Assembly: GCA_025928545.1 (NCBI GenBank)
Contig: JAICJH010000046.1
Coordinates: forward strand, 1 to 55,809
DNA length: 55,809 nt
Reading direction: 5' to 3'
DNA from: Bryobacteraceae bacterium
GTDB lineage: Bacteria > Acidobacteriota > Terriglobia > Bryobacterales > Bryobacteraceae
Positions within the stretch are counted from its first letter, which is position 1; every line of letters starts with the position of its first letter. The notes below the pieces were generated by a model. It saw only the letters and a list, made by a program, of their open reading frames with translations, searched no databases and was not told the origin of the DNA. Shown in pieces: positions 1 through 9,569 of the stretch. The position numbers and the translations under genes were made by a program.

Positions 1-81
1 CCGCCGACGAGCGTTGGCGCGATCGTGCGTGCCGTTTTTCGCCAGGCTCTCGCTCCCTCCCACCCTTGGCTCGCCATCTCC

Positions 82-990
82 TCATATAGAGCCTTGCCAA
101 CGGTCGGTGCGAGCTCTGGCTTGGTATCCGGCCACGAGAAGTCGCGAAGGCCGTCCCGAACTGCGACGAGGATCGCTCGCGGCCGAAGCTGCGGGAATGA
201 TGGTTGCGGTCACGATCTTATCCAGCTTGGGATAATTCGCGGCGAAAAACGCTTTCCCCTGCGAGCGAATTGCGTCCTGGTTATTGGAGGCTTCCGCGTA
301 ACCGGAATACAGCTGATCCACCACGTCCATCCCTTCGACAACCTGGCCGAACGGAGCAAACCCCTGCCGGTCCAGCTGCGAATTGTCGCCGAAGTTAATG
401 AAGAACTGAGTCGAACGGCTGTTCGGCGCTCCGGTCTTGGCAAACGTGACCATGCCGCGTTTGTTGCTCTGGACAACCGGATCGTCGGTTATCGTCGCCT
501 GGAACCAGGCCTTGGATATTTCCGGGTTCGAGCTCATGCCGAACTGGGCCATGAAATTCGGAATAACGCGGAAGAAATACATGTCGGTAAAGAAACCGGC
601 TCGCACCAGATTGTAGAAACGATCGGCTCCCAACGGAGCCCACGCGCGCGTCACCTGGATGGTCACCGGTCCTTTGCTGGTATTCATCCGGACGCTGAAT
701 TCGGCGGGAGCTTTGGCGTTCAGCGTTGCAGGCTGCAGCAGATTCCCTTTCGCGGCGGGCGCTTTTGCGGCGGACGCAACAGGAGAGGTTCTCTTCGCCG
801 GAGTGTGCAGCGCCTTCACCTTGCCGGTCTCCGGATCGAGTGCGATCACGGAACCGCGGCTGGCCGTTGTCTTTGCAGCGGTACTCTTTGTTGCGGTACT
901 TCTGGCGGCAGTGCTCTTCGAAACTGGCGGCGGCGTTGTTTGAGCGAAAGCAACTGCGCCAATAATCAATCCCAGGAATATAGTTCGCAT
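82..990 (-). CDS. exported cyclophilin-type peptidyl-prolyl isomerase
   Basis: Predicted to catalyse cis-trans isomerisation of prolyl bonds in the periplasm. A short hydrophobic signal peptide ends near AFAQ (residue about 17), followed by a Thr/Ala/Lys/Ser-rich low-complexity linker to about residue 45. The cyclophilin domain covers roughly residues 98-270, with the signatures RVIPNFMAQFG and STQFFINFGDN plus GFAPFGQVVEGMDVV. The ATG at 990 is preferred over an in-frame TTG at 996 because it puts the signal peptide at the very N terminus. The protein is about 302 residues, longer than a minimal cyclophilin because of the linker and a basic C-terminal tail of about 30 residues after the last conserved strand. 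The family call is firm; the specific substrate is unknown. Confidence 0.88.
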   Translation of the reverse strand: MRTIFLGLIIGAVAFAQTTPPPVSKSTAARSTATKSTAAKTTASRGSVIALDPETGKVKALHTPAKRTSPVASAAKAPAAKGNLLQPATLNAKAPAEFSVRMNTSKGPVTIQVTRAWAPLGADRFYNLVRAGFFTDMYFFRVIPNFMAQFGMSSNPEISKAWFQATITDDPVVQSNKRGMVTFAKTGAPNSRSTQFFINFGDNSQLDRQGFAPFGQVVEGMDVVDQLYSGYAEASNNQDAIRSQGKAFFAANYPKLDKIVTATIIPAASAASDPRRSSGRPSRLLVAGYQARARTDRWQGSI

Positions 991-1143
991 AGTCAACTTT
1001 CTATTCTAGACGCGCCGAGGCGGCTTGCGCACCTGGCGGGGCGTGGAATAGAAAACCGGAGTGTGTCAGGAGTATTCCCGACTATCGCGTATTACGAAGA
1101 ACGTCGTAACGGCGCTATGGGTGGCTATGGTTAGAAATTTAAG

Positions 1144-1710
1144 CTACTGCGGTGGAAGCATCGGCTTGCCTTCATGTGATACCAGCAGGTCATGCATATC
1201 GTTGGCATGCTCTTCTTCGTTCACCAGAATCCCTTCCAGCATCACGCGCGTTGTGGGATCGTTCTCGGCGAAGAAACGGATTAATTCGCGATAGTGCTCG
1301 CAGGCAATCCGTTCCGCGATCAGGTTTTCGCGGATCATTTCCACCAGATTGGAGCCTTCCACATACTGCGAAGCCGCGCGCGACGCAAGACCTTCCGGAT
1401 TGAAATTCGGTTTCCCGCCCAGTTGATTGATGCGCTCAGCAACCATCCGCATGTGGCCCCGTTCCTCTTTAGCGTGTTCGTCGAATTCTTCTTTGACACT
1501 GTCGCTGGAGATTCCGGCGGCCGCCACGGCGTTCATGGTGTAACGCAAAACACAGACGATTTCCGTGGCCAAAACGGATTGCAGGATTTCAATTGCCTGC
1601 TTTACATCGCCGCGATACGCGGGTGTCACCGCACCATCCTGAATGCTGGCGCGGGCGCGTGAGCGAAGTGCTTTGACATCTGTAAGAAAAGGCTGAGTAG
1701 TAGTCGGCAT
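1144..1710 (-). CDS. ferritin-like (bacterioferritin-type) diiron protein
   Basis: A 188-residue four-helix protein expected to bind a diiron centre for iron oxidation/storage or oxidative-stress protection. Candidate ligands follow the bacterioferritin pattern: E50 in the first helix, E83-x2-H86 in the second, E133 in the third, and E165-x2-H168 in the fourth. The reading frame extends upstream to 1899, but that part has no ferritin homology features and unusual composition, so the ATG at 1710 is chosen. The gene stands alone, reads away from the large gene at 1939 and lies downstream of nothing obvious. Bacterioferritin and a more general ferritin-like protein cannot be separated here, because no haem-binding Met is assigned with confidence. 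Confidence 0.85.
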   Translation of the reverse strand: MPTTTQPFLTDVKALRSRARASIQDGAVTPAYRGDVKQAIEILQSVLATEIVCVLRYTMNAVAAAGISSDSVKEEFDEHAKEERGHMRMVAERINQLGGKPNFNPEGLASRAASQYVEGSNLVEMIRENLIAERIACEHYRELIRFFAENDPTTRVMLEGILVNEEEHANDMHDLLVSHEGKPMLPPQ

Positions 1711-1903
1711 ACCGTGCCGGGCGGTGCACGCTGCGGGCCATTTACCTGAAAATCTGCGAGAGATCGGGGTTGCCTGCGCAGCGCATGATTCTGACGGAAA
1801 CCGCCAAATTGATGTAGCCCCGAAGTGCCAGTCACAACAAAATTCAGAAATTTTCGATTCCCCGAAAACCCCTGAAAACACAGCGCGAACCGCAGCCAAC
1901 GTA

Positions 1904-1915
1904 CTGTCCGGACAG
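1904..1915. promoter_or_regulatory. 12-bp perfect palindrome, possible operator
   Basis: CTGTCCGGACAG is a perfect palindrome lying 24 bp before the start codon of the gene at 1939. It is followed directly by the tandem near-repeat AGCGGTTTCCGA / AGCGGTTTCCGG. The size and position would suit a dimeric repressor such as a TetR-type protein, but no such regulator lies nearby. It may be fortuitous. Confidence 0.3.
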
Positions 1916-1938
1916 CGGTTTCCGAAGCGGTTTCCGGC

Positions 1939-4900
1939 ATGCCCGATGGCAGAATCGGACCGGAGGTTGTACCGCAGGTGCCCGAAACAATTTATAAATT
2001 CCAGCCCGACCGCACGGTCTATTTACGTGGGTTCAACACGTTTGCCGCGGCTGCGGCAGTTCATTCCGCTTCCGCTACTGGTTTCTCCGTAAGCGGAACG
2101 TTCCGGGATGCGGCAGATTTTGCGGTGGTAGTCCTTTATGACGCCGACAACTACTATGAGCATCCGCGAATCCGCTATCTTCCGGATTTCGACCTGTCGG
2201 CGCTGACCCTCAGCTTCGATCTGAATTACAGCGATGGCCTGCAACCGATCGACTCGCCGAAATACAACTGGATCGACTGGGCGACACTCGATTGCATCCG
2301 CGAGGACGGCACAACGGCGCAGGTGCGTCTGTTCGATCATTCCATGCTGGCGGGTTCGGAATTTCCGGCCGCGTCCGCGACGTGCAATCTGCTTTCGGTG
2401 AGTGGCGGCGCGCTCGCGTTCGACCGCGCCACGCTTTGGTATCAGAATCTGGCATTCGACTACATCGTGCCGGCCGGCAGGCAGACTGTGGAGTTCGCGT
2501 TCTTCGCGCAGGGCACGGGGACGGTTCATTCGATCACGATCGCGGACTCGACATACTCCCACGCAGAGGCAAACCCGTTAGGCGAAAGCAGCGCGGATCA
2601 GGCCAATGCCCTCATCACGGCTATCGGAACGAGTAATCCGCACGTGACCGTCACGTTGGGAAGCACGGCAAATACTGTGCTGCTGACCGTGAAACCGTCC
2701 ACGGATGGCATTCCTTTCGATGTGAGCGCCAGCGATGGGAACAACCCAGCCACCATGCGTTACACCTCGGCGGAGTTCGCGGCTGGAAAAATTGCGGAGC
2801 AAATCAATTCGACCGACTGGCGAGCTGCAAATACGCCGCATGCTTTGATGGCTTCCGCAAGCGGGGCCGCAATCACGGTAACAGCCGGACGCTATGGCTC
2901 CGCCGACGTGGCGGGAACATTGTTGACGATTCCGGACTCTACCGCCACCGTGACCGTCTTCTCGGGAATCGTACCGGGCTCTCCCATCCTTGTCGACGGC
3001 GTTGAGAATACTGTGGCAAGCGTGCAATCTCCCAGGCAGCTCACGCTCCTGAATCCTGCGGCCGCAGGTACCGGAATAGCATGGGTGGCGCCGCGAGGCG
3101 GACATGACGGAAATCTGATTGAGCTCTATTCGCTGGCGAAGACGAGCAGTCTTTGCTTCGACCACACACACTACCAGTTGACCGGCGGCAGTTCGAATGT
3201 AACGTGGAACTGTTCGCTCGACTTCACGGCTCTCGGAATCGATCGGTTGCGGCAATGCTGGCTGACTTTCGCGCCGGCCCTGTTGAGCGAGGCAAGTGCC
3301 GCGAAGGAATGGGTTGCGACTTTTTCCAACTGGCAATTGAGCGGTCCGCCGGCGAAACAGGAACTCCGGGTGCCGGGTCCAGGCAGTGTACGCATTGAAC
3401 AGAGTGATAGCGCCTGCACCTTCAGCGGAACCTGGAGCGAGGAGGCCGGATTCTATTCGAAATATTTTGCCAACGTAGCGCCGGCACCCTTCTCCGGGCT
3501 TTCGAACGGGTCTGCAATCTCGGTTGCGGGTCTGGACTACACCGTGGCGAGCGTCGAATCTTCACGGCACCTGACATTAACCTCGGCAGCGGCTTCGGGA
3601 ACCGGAGTCGCATGGTCCGTTGCACGGGGGAGTGCCGGACTCGCAACCGTGAGCGGCACGTCTGTTACGGCGGAAGCGTGGGACGTCAGTTCCGCAGTCA
3701 CGATCACGTACATCTGTCAATTCGAACACGAACTCTGGATTGGCACGTCGCTCTACTCGGATCGGGCAAATGCGGAGATCAGCATCGATAGCGACGCCGG
3801 AACTCCGCTGATCTGCCAGCTCGCGACCGGTGCCGCGATTGTGACGAGGCGTCGGGCAAGGGCTGCCGTTGCCGCCGGCCGCCATACCGTCACCATCCGC
3901 CCCACCACCAGCGGCTTCTTTTACTTCAACTTCCTCGAAGCAGTGGTCCCATCCGCTGTGCCGGATGCACTGCCGGCAAGATCCGGCATCTCGCCGGCTC
4001 TCGATTTCGATACGGACCACACCTACAAACTTTCGCCTGCTCGTCTGATGTGGATGACGGACAAGCTCGGCTATGCCGGGCCGATGAACGAGTATCTGGG
4101 CGTTTTCTGGTGGAACGAGCGAAAGCGGGTGGGTGCGTCGATTTCGACGGGCGAGGTGACTTTCGGCGGCACGTTTGCAGAGGGCGATGCCGTTTACCTG
4201 AATCTCAACGGCACGGCGCTCGGCAAAGCGGTCTTTCCCGAAGATTCGGCGGATACGATTGCATTGCATTTCAGCGCCATGATCAACGGAGCGTTCGTGG
4301 GGGTGCGGTCAACCGCGGCCGGGCCAGTGTTGACGATCATCGGGCGGTCGACCGATCCCGCATATGCCGTGGCTATTACCGTTTCGACCACTTCCGCGCT
4401 TGGTACGGCGTCGATCACGGTGGCGCCGCAACCTGGGCAGGCGGGAACGTGGGTGATCGACGATAGTGTGGCTCCGCCGCTGAATCGGGCGGCCCGCGAC
4501 TGGCATGCCGACTTCTATTCGTTGTGCGCGAGCCGGAGCCGGGAAGTGGCGACGTCGTGTTCGCTGGAACTGGTGAATCCTCCCGAAGGATACGCATCAA
4601 GATATCCGGATGGGACGGCAGTGCTCACGGCCACTGGTTTCGGCTCGCTGGCATCCACGCAGTGCGCCGTCGGAAACCGGGCGGTCCTGGATTTTCAGAA
4701 ATCCGTTTACCGATGTCTCGCCGGGCTCCAGGCGGGGGCTGGATGCATCCCCTGCCTTCAGTTTGGCGAGTTTCTGTGGTGGTATTTCGAAAAGCCGGGC
4801 GGCGGCATGGCTTATTACGATACGGAAACCACGGCGGCTGCCCTGGCCGCCCTGGGCCGCCCGCTGCACGTATTCACCCGCCAGGACGACGATCCAGACG

Positions 4901-5409
4901 TGAATGATGGCGCGGATGCCCTGTTTCTTTCCAACAGGTTACGTGACCATCTGGCGGAGCTGGTGGCCGAAATTGGGTCAGTTTTTTCGAATACGATTTT
5001 CGAGCTGCTGTGGCCCTATGATGTGAACTACCCGTCTAACGTACCAGGCTCTTCGCTTGGCGGGCGGCTCAACCACAGGGTCAATTTGCCGGCGGAATGG
5101 AAGACTCACCCCGCCAGCGGTCTGGACCGGATCAAAGTGGAAGCGCTGGCGTTTAGCTCGGGCCTGAGGAACCTCAACCTGGCGCGCGAAGCCATCGAGC
5201 TTTTCCCGTCGTTCGGTTGGCCGCTGGACCGGATTCGTTATCTGGTGCCAGTGTTCGGCACAGCGAGCCCCTGGGTGCGGGAGTTAGGGCTGGCTTTGGG
5301 CGCCGGCATCCGGGTCAATAATTTGTGGGCATTCGATCATGTGTGCCTGTTTAACCTCCAGATTCCGGAAGGTCCGCTGGAGCGTCGGTCGTTCGGGAAA
5401 TCAAACTGA
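1939..5409 (+). CDS. large beta-rich protein, possibly phage-tail-sheath-like / TIM-barrel protein
   Basis: A 1156-residue protein with no obvious signal peptide or membrane segment. The N-terminal 330 residues are Gly/Thr/Ser-rich and read as beta-sandwich material. A module of about 50 residues occurs twice, at about residues 340-388 and 517-566, sharing the pattern FSG...G..I.V.G...TVASV.S.R.LTL..AAA.GTG.AW....G. The C-terminal 450 residues contain aromatic, Cys-containing segments (WHADFYSLCAS, CIPCLQFGEFLWWYF) that could be a TIM-barrel, glycoside-hydrolase-like region. From memory, similar Acidobacteriota proteins are labelled 'non-contractile tail sheath protein', but no other phage structural gene is present, so that label is tentative. 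Its 3' end overlaps the convergent gene at 5351 by 59 bp. Function unknown. Confidence 0.7.
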   Translation: MPDGRIGPEVVPQVPETIYKFQPDRTVYLRGFNTFAAAAAVHSASATGFSVSGTFRDAADFAVVVLYDADNYYEHPRIRYLPDFDLSALTLSFDLNYSDGLQPIDSPKYNWIDWATLDCIREDGTTAQVRLFDHSMLAGSEFPAASATCNLLSVSGGALAFDRATLWYQNLAFDYIVPAGRQTVEFAFFAQGTGTVHSITIADSTYSHAEANPLGESSADQANALITAIGTSNPHVTVTLGSTANTVLLTVKPSTDGIPFDVSASDGNNPATMRYTSAEFAAGKIAEQINSTDWRAANTPHALMASASGAAITVTAGRYGSADVAGTLLTIPDSTATVTVFSGIVPGSPILVDGVENTVASVQSPRQLTLLNPAAAGTGIAWVAPRGGHDGNLIELYSLAKTSSLCFDHTHYQLTGGSSNVTWNCSLDFTALGIDRLRQCWLTFAPALLSEASAAKEWVATFSNWQLSGPPAKQELRVPGPGSVRIEQSDSACTFSGTWSEEAGFYSKYFANVAPAPFSGLSNGSAISVAGLDYTVASVESSRHLTLTSAAASGTGVAWSVARGSAGLATVSGTSVTAEAWDVSSAVTITYICQFEHELWIGTSLYSDRANAEISIDSDAGTPLICQLATGAAIVTRRRARAAVAAGRHTVTIRPTTSGFFYFNFLEAVVPSAVPDALPARSGISPALDFDTDHTYKLSPARLMWMTDKLGYAGPMNEYLGVFWWNERKRVGASISTGEVTFGGTFAEGDAVYLNLNGTALGKAVFPEDSADTIALHFSAMINGAFVGVRSTAAGPVLTIIGRSTDPAYAVAITVSTTSALGTASITVAPQPGQAGTWVIDDSVAPPLNRAARDWHADFYSLCASRSREVATSCSLELVNPPEGYASRYPDGTAVLTATGFGSLASTQCAVGNRAVLDFQKSVYRCLAGLQAGAGCIPCLQFGEFLWWYFEKPGGGMAYYDTETTAAALAALGRPLHVFTRQDDDPDVNDGADALFLSNRLRDHLAELVAEIGSVFSNTIFELLWPYDVNYPSNVPGSSLGGRLNHRVNLPAEWKTHPASGLDRIKVEALAFSSGLRNLNLAREAIELFPSFGWPLDRIRYLVPVFGTASPWVRELGLALGAGIRVNNLWAFDHVCLFNLQIPEGPLERRSFGKSN

Positions 5410-6778
5410 GGAAGGCGCCAAACCAGAGGAAGGTCAGCCAGGCTGGCCCCATTAGATAACGGGGGATTGCGTGAGTGACAAAGAGGATGTTTTGAGCAAA
5501 GAAAATCATGCTGTAGCAGCCGATCAGCGCGACCGGAGCATCGATGCGTCGTCTGAATCCGAGCAACAAAAAGGGGATTCCGAGAGGCATCGCCAGCACG
5601 AACCAGTACCAGGGAATTGCCGCCCGATGCCAGATCCGGATGAGATTGTTCCCTGACGGCGCAGCCAGATCGGTACCCAGGCTTTGACGGATCTCTTCAC
5701 GAAAGGCTTGATCCGTCGCGCGGATTCCCCCTTCGTCCAGCAGCAGAAACGCCTGGAGCTGCGGAATGTCGAAGAACTCAGTCCAGGTGTGGATGGCGAG
5801 CCGGGCAAGTGACAGAGGATGGTTCCGAATGGCGCTCAGGGCGATTCTCTTTGCAAGCCTGTTGGCCTGGTATTCGTCGTCGACGACCATTCGGCGAATC
5901 GTCTCGCGGAGCCCGTTCGGTGCGAATATCTGGGCCTCCCGAAGCTCAGGATCGGTGAGAGACGGTTCAACCTCGCGCAACACTTTCCTTCCGGGAACGC
6001 CGTCGGGAAAATCGGCCGCGGTGACGAGGGGAGCAACGTCCGCCAGCAGGATAAAACCGTCCGTGTAGAAGTACTCCGGGGTCGCTACCTCTAAAACTGC
6101 GGCGTTGAGACGCCGGTAACCGTAAAGGAACAGCTGCCCAAGGCCAAACCAGAGCAGCAGCGCCGCAGTCAGTCTCAAACGCTGTTTTGACAAAACGAAC
6201 CGACGGCGGTACCAGAGAATCGGCAGGACCACGGAGTTGAGCAGCACAAGGGGCAGGTAGCTGATTCGAATTCCGATCAGAACCGCTCCGATGAAGAGAA
6301 CGAGGGCCAGCCGGATTCCGGTGCGCTGTTGGATGAACGACAGAGTGGTTGTAACCAGAATCGCGAACACGAACAACGCTGTTGTGTCGGTCATGATGTA
6401 CCGTTCGGAGAGCAGTTGCAGGGGCTCCAGCGCGCAAAGAGAACTTGCGAGCGCCGCCCATCGAAACGGGATCGCGAAAACTCGCGTTAAATTCACCGCG
6501 ATCAGCCAGGCGGAAACTGCGGACATCGCGGCCTGAGCAAAGACCAGAAAACGCAGGGAATGAGGCCAGATCGCCAAAGGACGAAGCAGGAAACCGTAAA
6601 AGAAACCACGGTCGTGAGGAAGGTAACCATGGAGGGCCGTGTAAAGATAAGCGCCGGTGTCCCCCATGAATGCGGAGGGATTTCCGTCGACAATGACCAG
6701 AGCGCACTTGAGGGCTATAAGGACAGCGAGCAGGGCGGCCAAACGCCGTCGAACCGTGTTTGATCGCGCCCTGGTCAC
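5351..6778 (-). CDS. multi-pass membrane protein, GT-C glycosyltransferase-like
   Basis: A 475-residue integral membrane protein with about ten hydrophobic segments. It starts with an N-terminal anchor (LAALLAVLIALKCALVI) followed by a periplasmic loop carrying GDTGAYLY and an aromatic stretch. This layout, one helix then an acidic loop, resembles GT-C fold glycosyltransferases that use lipid-linked sugars. No subfamily signature is clear, so it could be another polytopic envelope protein. The start used is a GTG at 6778, the first start in an otherwise closed frame; no strong ribosome-binding site is visible. The gene is monocistronic, divergent from accA and convergent with the large gene at 1939, which it overlaps by 59 bp. 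Confidence 0.65.
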   Translation of the reverse strand: MTRARSNTVRRRLAALLAVLIALKCALVIVDGNPSAFMGDTGAYLYTALHGYLPHDRGFFYGFLLRPLAIWPHSLRFLVFAQAAMSAVSAWLIAVNLTRVFAIPFRWAALASSLCALEPLQLLSERYIMTDTTALFVFAILVTTTLSFIQQRTGIRLALVLFIGAVLIGIRISYLPLVLLNSVVLPILWYRRRFVLSKQRLRLTAALLLWFGLGQLFLYGYRRLNAAVLEVATPEYFYTDGFILLADVAPLVTAADFPDGVPGRKVLREVEPSLTDPELREAQIFAPNGLRETIRRMVVDDEYQANRLAKRIALSAIRNHPLSLARLAIHTWTEFFDIPQLQAFLLLDEGGIRATDQAFREEIRQSLGTDLAAPSGNNLIRIWHRAAIPWYWFVLAMPLGIPFLLLGFRRRIDAPVALIGCYSMIFFAQNILFVTHAIPRYLMGPAWLTFLWFGAFLSLISRTTDAPADLPESGG

Positions 6779-6853
6779 GTCGCATCATTATCACCGATTG
6801 ACTTTCGCACTCGCCGGCAAATCGGTTGAACGGGGTTCAGTATAGTGATAGGG

Positions 6854-7690
6854 ATGCCATCCGAGGCGGAAACCGGCCAGAACGCCCAGCAGGGAACCGC
6901 GTGGCAGAGGGTGCAGAACGCCCGCCACCCGAAGCGCCCCCACACGCTCGATTACATCCAGCGGATTCTGACTGATTTTCAGGAAATTCACGGTGACCGG
7001 CTCTTTGGAGACGATCCCGCAATCGTCTGCGGGTTTGGAAAGCTGGACGGCCAGTCCATCATGCTGATCGGAGAGCAGAAGGGGCGCGACACCCGGCAGA
7101 AGCTGCACCGAAACTTTGGCATGCCCAAGCCCGAGGGTTATCGCAAGGCTCTGCGGGCCATGCAGCTGGCGGCGAAGTTCAACCGGCCGATCGTCACCCT
7201 GATGGATACACCTGGGGCATACCCGGGGATCGATGCCGAGGAGCGCGGGCAAGCCGAAGCGATCGCGAGGAATTTGAAGGAAATGGCGCGCCTTCCCGTG
7301 CCGGTGATCTCGGTTTGTATCGGCGAGGGCGGCAGCGGCGGTGCTTTAGCGCTGGGCGTCGGCAATTTTGTGTTTATGCTGGAAAATGCCGTCTACAGCG
7401 TCATTTCGCCGGAAAGCTGCGCGGCGATCGTTTGGCGGGATTCGGCGAAGGCGGAATTGGCCGCTGCCGCTTTGCGAATGACTGGCCCGGACATGGTGAA
7501 ACTTGGGCTGGTGGATGACGTGATTCCCGAGCCGCCGGGCGGCGCCCATGAAAACTACGATGAAGCTGCGCGCTTACTGAAAGAGCGCCTGCTGAGAACG
7601 CTGAGCGAGTTGGGCAAGCTGAACACAACGGAGTTGCTGCAGACACGCTACGAGAAGTTCCGCAAGATGGGGAACTTCTTTCTCGGATAG
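6854..7690 (+). CDS. accA: acetyl-CoA carboxylase carboxyltransferase subunit alpha
   Basis: Transfers the carboxyl group from biotin carrier protein to acetyl-CoA, giving malonyl-CoA for fatty-acid synthesis, as a heterotetramer with AccD. Family signatures include TPGAYPGIDAEERGQ (oxyanion region), GEGGSGGALAL and SPESCAAIVWRD. The N terminus is short: the protein starts just before the ARHPKRPHTLDYI segment and lacks most of the 30-40 residue N-terminal helical region of the E. coli enzyme. An in-frame TGA at 6827-6829 closes the frame upstream, so this is real. A GTG at 6845 would add three residues. accD is not nearby, as is common. The downstream small gene starts 10 bp after the stop and is likely co-transcribed. 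Confidence 0.95.
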   Translation: MPSEAETGQNAQQGTAWQRVQNARHPKRPHTLDYIQRILTDFQEIHGDRLFGDDPAIVCGFGKLDGQSIMLIGEQKGRDTRQKLHRNFGMPKPEGYRKALRAMQLAAKFNRPIVTLMDTPGAYPGIDAEERGQAEAIARNLKEMARLPVPVISVCIGEGGSGGALALGVGNFVFMLENAVYSVISPESCAAIVWRDSAKAELAAAALRMTGPDMVKLGLVDDVIPEPPGGAHENYDEAARLLKERLLRTLSELGKLNTTELLQTRYEKFRKMGNFFLG

Positions 7691-7699
7691 CAGATCGAC

Positions 7700-7972
7700 A
7701 TGGCAAATTCGAAGAAGAAATGGCCGGTGATCGCCGGGATCGTGTTCATTGTGGGTTTTATCGCCGCGATGATGCTGTCGACTTCCACCGAGGCGAAATA
7801 CCACTGCGAAATCTGCATCGCGTTCAATGGAGCGACCGTTTGCCGGAATGGCGCGGCATCCACGAAGCAGGAAGCGCAGCGGATTGCGACGGAATCGGCC
7901 TGTTCCGATCTGGGCGCGGGCGGGTTTTCCAATTGCCGGAACACCAACCCTGTCAGCCTGAAATGGAAGTAG
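7700..7972 (+). CDS. small exported Cys-containing protein
   Basis: A 90-residue protein with a basic start and one hydrophobic helix (about residues 9-27), then a soluble part with four Cys residues (CEIC, CRN, ACSD, NCRN). The helix may be a signal anchor placing the Cys-rich part in the periplasm, where disulfides could form. It starts 10 bp after accA and probably shares its transcript. I do not recognise the family. The hydrophobic segment, the Cys pattern and the operon position support a real gene. Confidence 0.7.
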   Translation: MANSKKKWPVIAGIVFIVGFIAAMMLSTSTEAKYHCEICIAFNGATVCRNGAASTKQEAQRIATESACSDLGAGGFSNCRNTNPVSLKWK

Positions 7973-8120
7973 TAGGCACCTGTTTTCAATAGTTTACGGT
8001 TAATTCTCGCTTCGCCGTGTTATTCTGAATGCAGATTTCGTGAACAAACGGACGCGCCGAGTCGTTTATTTCGGTTGAACCGCATCGTTTCTTCCCACAA
8101 TCAACGGAGTACCTCAAATC

Positions 8121-9569
8121 GTGCAAGGTAAATGGAAAATTTTGATCGGCGTTGGCGCCCTGGTTTTGGTCGGGGGCGGTGTTTTCGCCAGCATTAAGTA
8201 CTCGCAACGGGACATTGTCACGATTCAGACCGGCAAAGTAATCCAGGAAGATCTGGCGAGTGTGGTTACCGCCTCGGGCGAAATCAATCCGCGAACTTAT
8301 ATCAGCATCGGCGCCGAGTATCAGGGACAGATAACGGACATCCTTGTGAAGGAAGGCGACCACGTTCAGAAGGGACAACTGTTGGCTAAGATCGACAGCG
8401 CCCAGTCGGCATCGGACGTGGCTGCGCAGCGCGCGGCCCTGGATTCGGCCGAAGCCGATGCGGCCGCCAGTAAAGCCAGCGCGGCAGCCAGCGAAGAGGC
8501 CTACAAAGCCGGCCAGGAAAACATCGCAACCCTGAAGGCAACACTGAACAGGACCAAGGCCGATCTCGACCGTTACGAATCCGACTTCAAGCGCGGCGAC
8601 CAGCTTTATAAGGACAAGCTGATTTCGAAATCGGATTACGATCAGCGGGTAGCGGCTTTCGAAGGGCAGAAGGCGGCGATGGCGGAAGCGCAATCGCGAA
8701 TCGTGCAGGCTGAGGCGCAGTTGAAGCAGCTCAATGCTCAGTTTCTCGGGGCACAGGCGCAGTATGTCGGGACGCAGAAGAAGATCGCCCAGGCTCAGGC
8801 GGGTCTGAACCGGTCCAGCGACATTTTGAAAAAACACGATACGATTGCACCTATCGCGGGACTTGTAACGTACTTACCTGTGCGGGTGGGCGAAACGGTG
8901 GTGCCTGGCGTTCAGAACTCGGCTGCGAGCACGATCATGACGATCGCGGACATGTCCATTGTGACGGCGGAAGTGAAGATCGACGAGACCGATATCGTGA
9001 ACATCAAGATGGGCCAACCGGCCGAGATTACGGTGGATGCGATTCCGAACAAGACTTTTGCCGGCCATGTAATAGAAATCGGCAACACGGCGATTCTGCG
9101 GTCTACCGGTCTGGCGGCTTCCACCAGCAATACGTCGAGCCAGGAAGCGAAGGACTTCAAAGTTGTTGTCGCCATGGATGCTCCACCGGATGAAATCCGC
9201 CCCGGTCTGTCCTGCGCAACTAAAATCACGACTGCTACGCGGAAAAACGTGACCGCGATCCCGATTCAGGCTCTGACGTCGCGCACCAAAGGCGACCTGA
9301 TTCCGGATAAGGATAAGCCAATCAATCCGGATCCCGCCACGGTAAAGGCGAACAAGGAAGAATCGCAGGGTGTCTTTATCGTGAAGGGGAACAAAGTCGA
9401 GTTCCGCAAGGTGGAGACAGGCATCACGGGGGCAACCGAGATCGAAGTGCTCAGCGGGCTCAATCCGGGCGATGAGATTGTGACTGGCAGTTACCAGACG
9501 ATCCGTACCATCAAGAATGGAGCGGTGATCAAGATCGACAATAAACCTCCGGTGAAGAAGGCAAGCTAA
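8121..9569 (+). CDS. MacA-type periplasmic adaptor (membrane fusion protein)
   Basis: Periplasmic adaptor of a tripartite ABC or RND efflux/secretion system. It has one N-terminal membrane anchor (residues about 5-24), a lipoyl half-motif ([19 protein letters not shown]), a long Ala/Gln-rich coiled-coil hairpin (about residues 100-245), the second lipoyl half ([20 protein letters not shown]), then beta-barrel and membrane-proximal domains. Length 482 residues. The start is a GTG with GGAG 11 bp upstream; no ATG is available. It overlaps the ABC ATPase gene by one base (TAATG), so the two are translationally coupled. The partner implies a MacA-like role rather than an RND-pump adaptor. Confidence 0.88.
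   Translation: MQGKWKILIGVGALVLVGGGVFASIKYSQRDIVTIQTGKVIQEDLASVVTASGEINPRTYISIGAEYQGQITDILVKEGDHVQKGQLLAKIDSAQSASDVAAQRAALDSAEADAAASKASAAASEEAYKAGQENIATLKATLNRTKADLDRYESDFKRGDQLYKDKLISKSDYDQRVAAFEGQKAAMAEAQSRIVQAEAQLKQLNAQFLGAQAQYVGTQKKIAQAQAGLNRSSDILKKHDTIAPIAGLVTYLPVRVGETVVPGVQNSAASTIMTIADMSIVTAEVKIDETDIVNIKMGQPAEITVDAIPNKTFAGHVIEIGNTAILRSTGLAASTSNTSSQEAKDFKVVVAMDAPPDEIRPGLSCATKITTATRKNVTAIPIQALTSRTKGDLIPDKDKPINPDPATVKANKEESQGVFIVKGNKVEFRKVETGITGATEIEVLSGLNPGDEIVTGSYQTIRTIKNGAVIKIDNKPPVKKAS

Noticed and set aside
25..1134. A long plus-strand frame (369 codons) opposite the cyclophilin gene
   Set aside because: It is basic, Arg/Gly/His-rich and without recognisable motifs, and it mirrors the cyclophilin gene whose domain is clear on the minus strand. 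High-GC shadow.
1711..1899. N-terminal extension of the ferritin-like protein
   Set aside because: The extra 63 residues have no ferritin character and unusual composition; the ATG at 1710 gives the family length.
1939..5409. A prophage or contractile injection system region
   Set aside because: Only one possibly tail-like protein is present; flanking genes are housekeeping genes on both strands.
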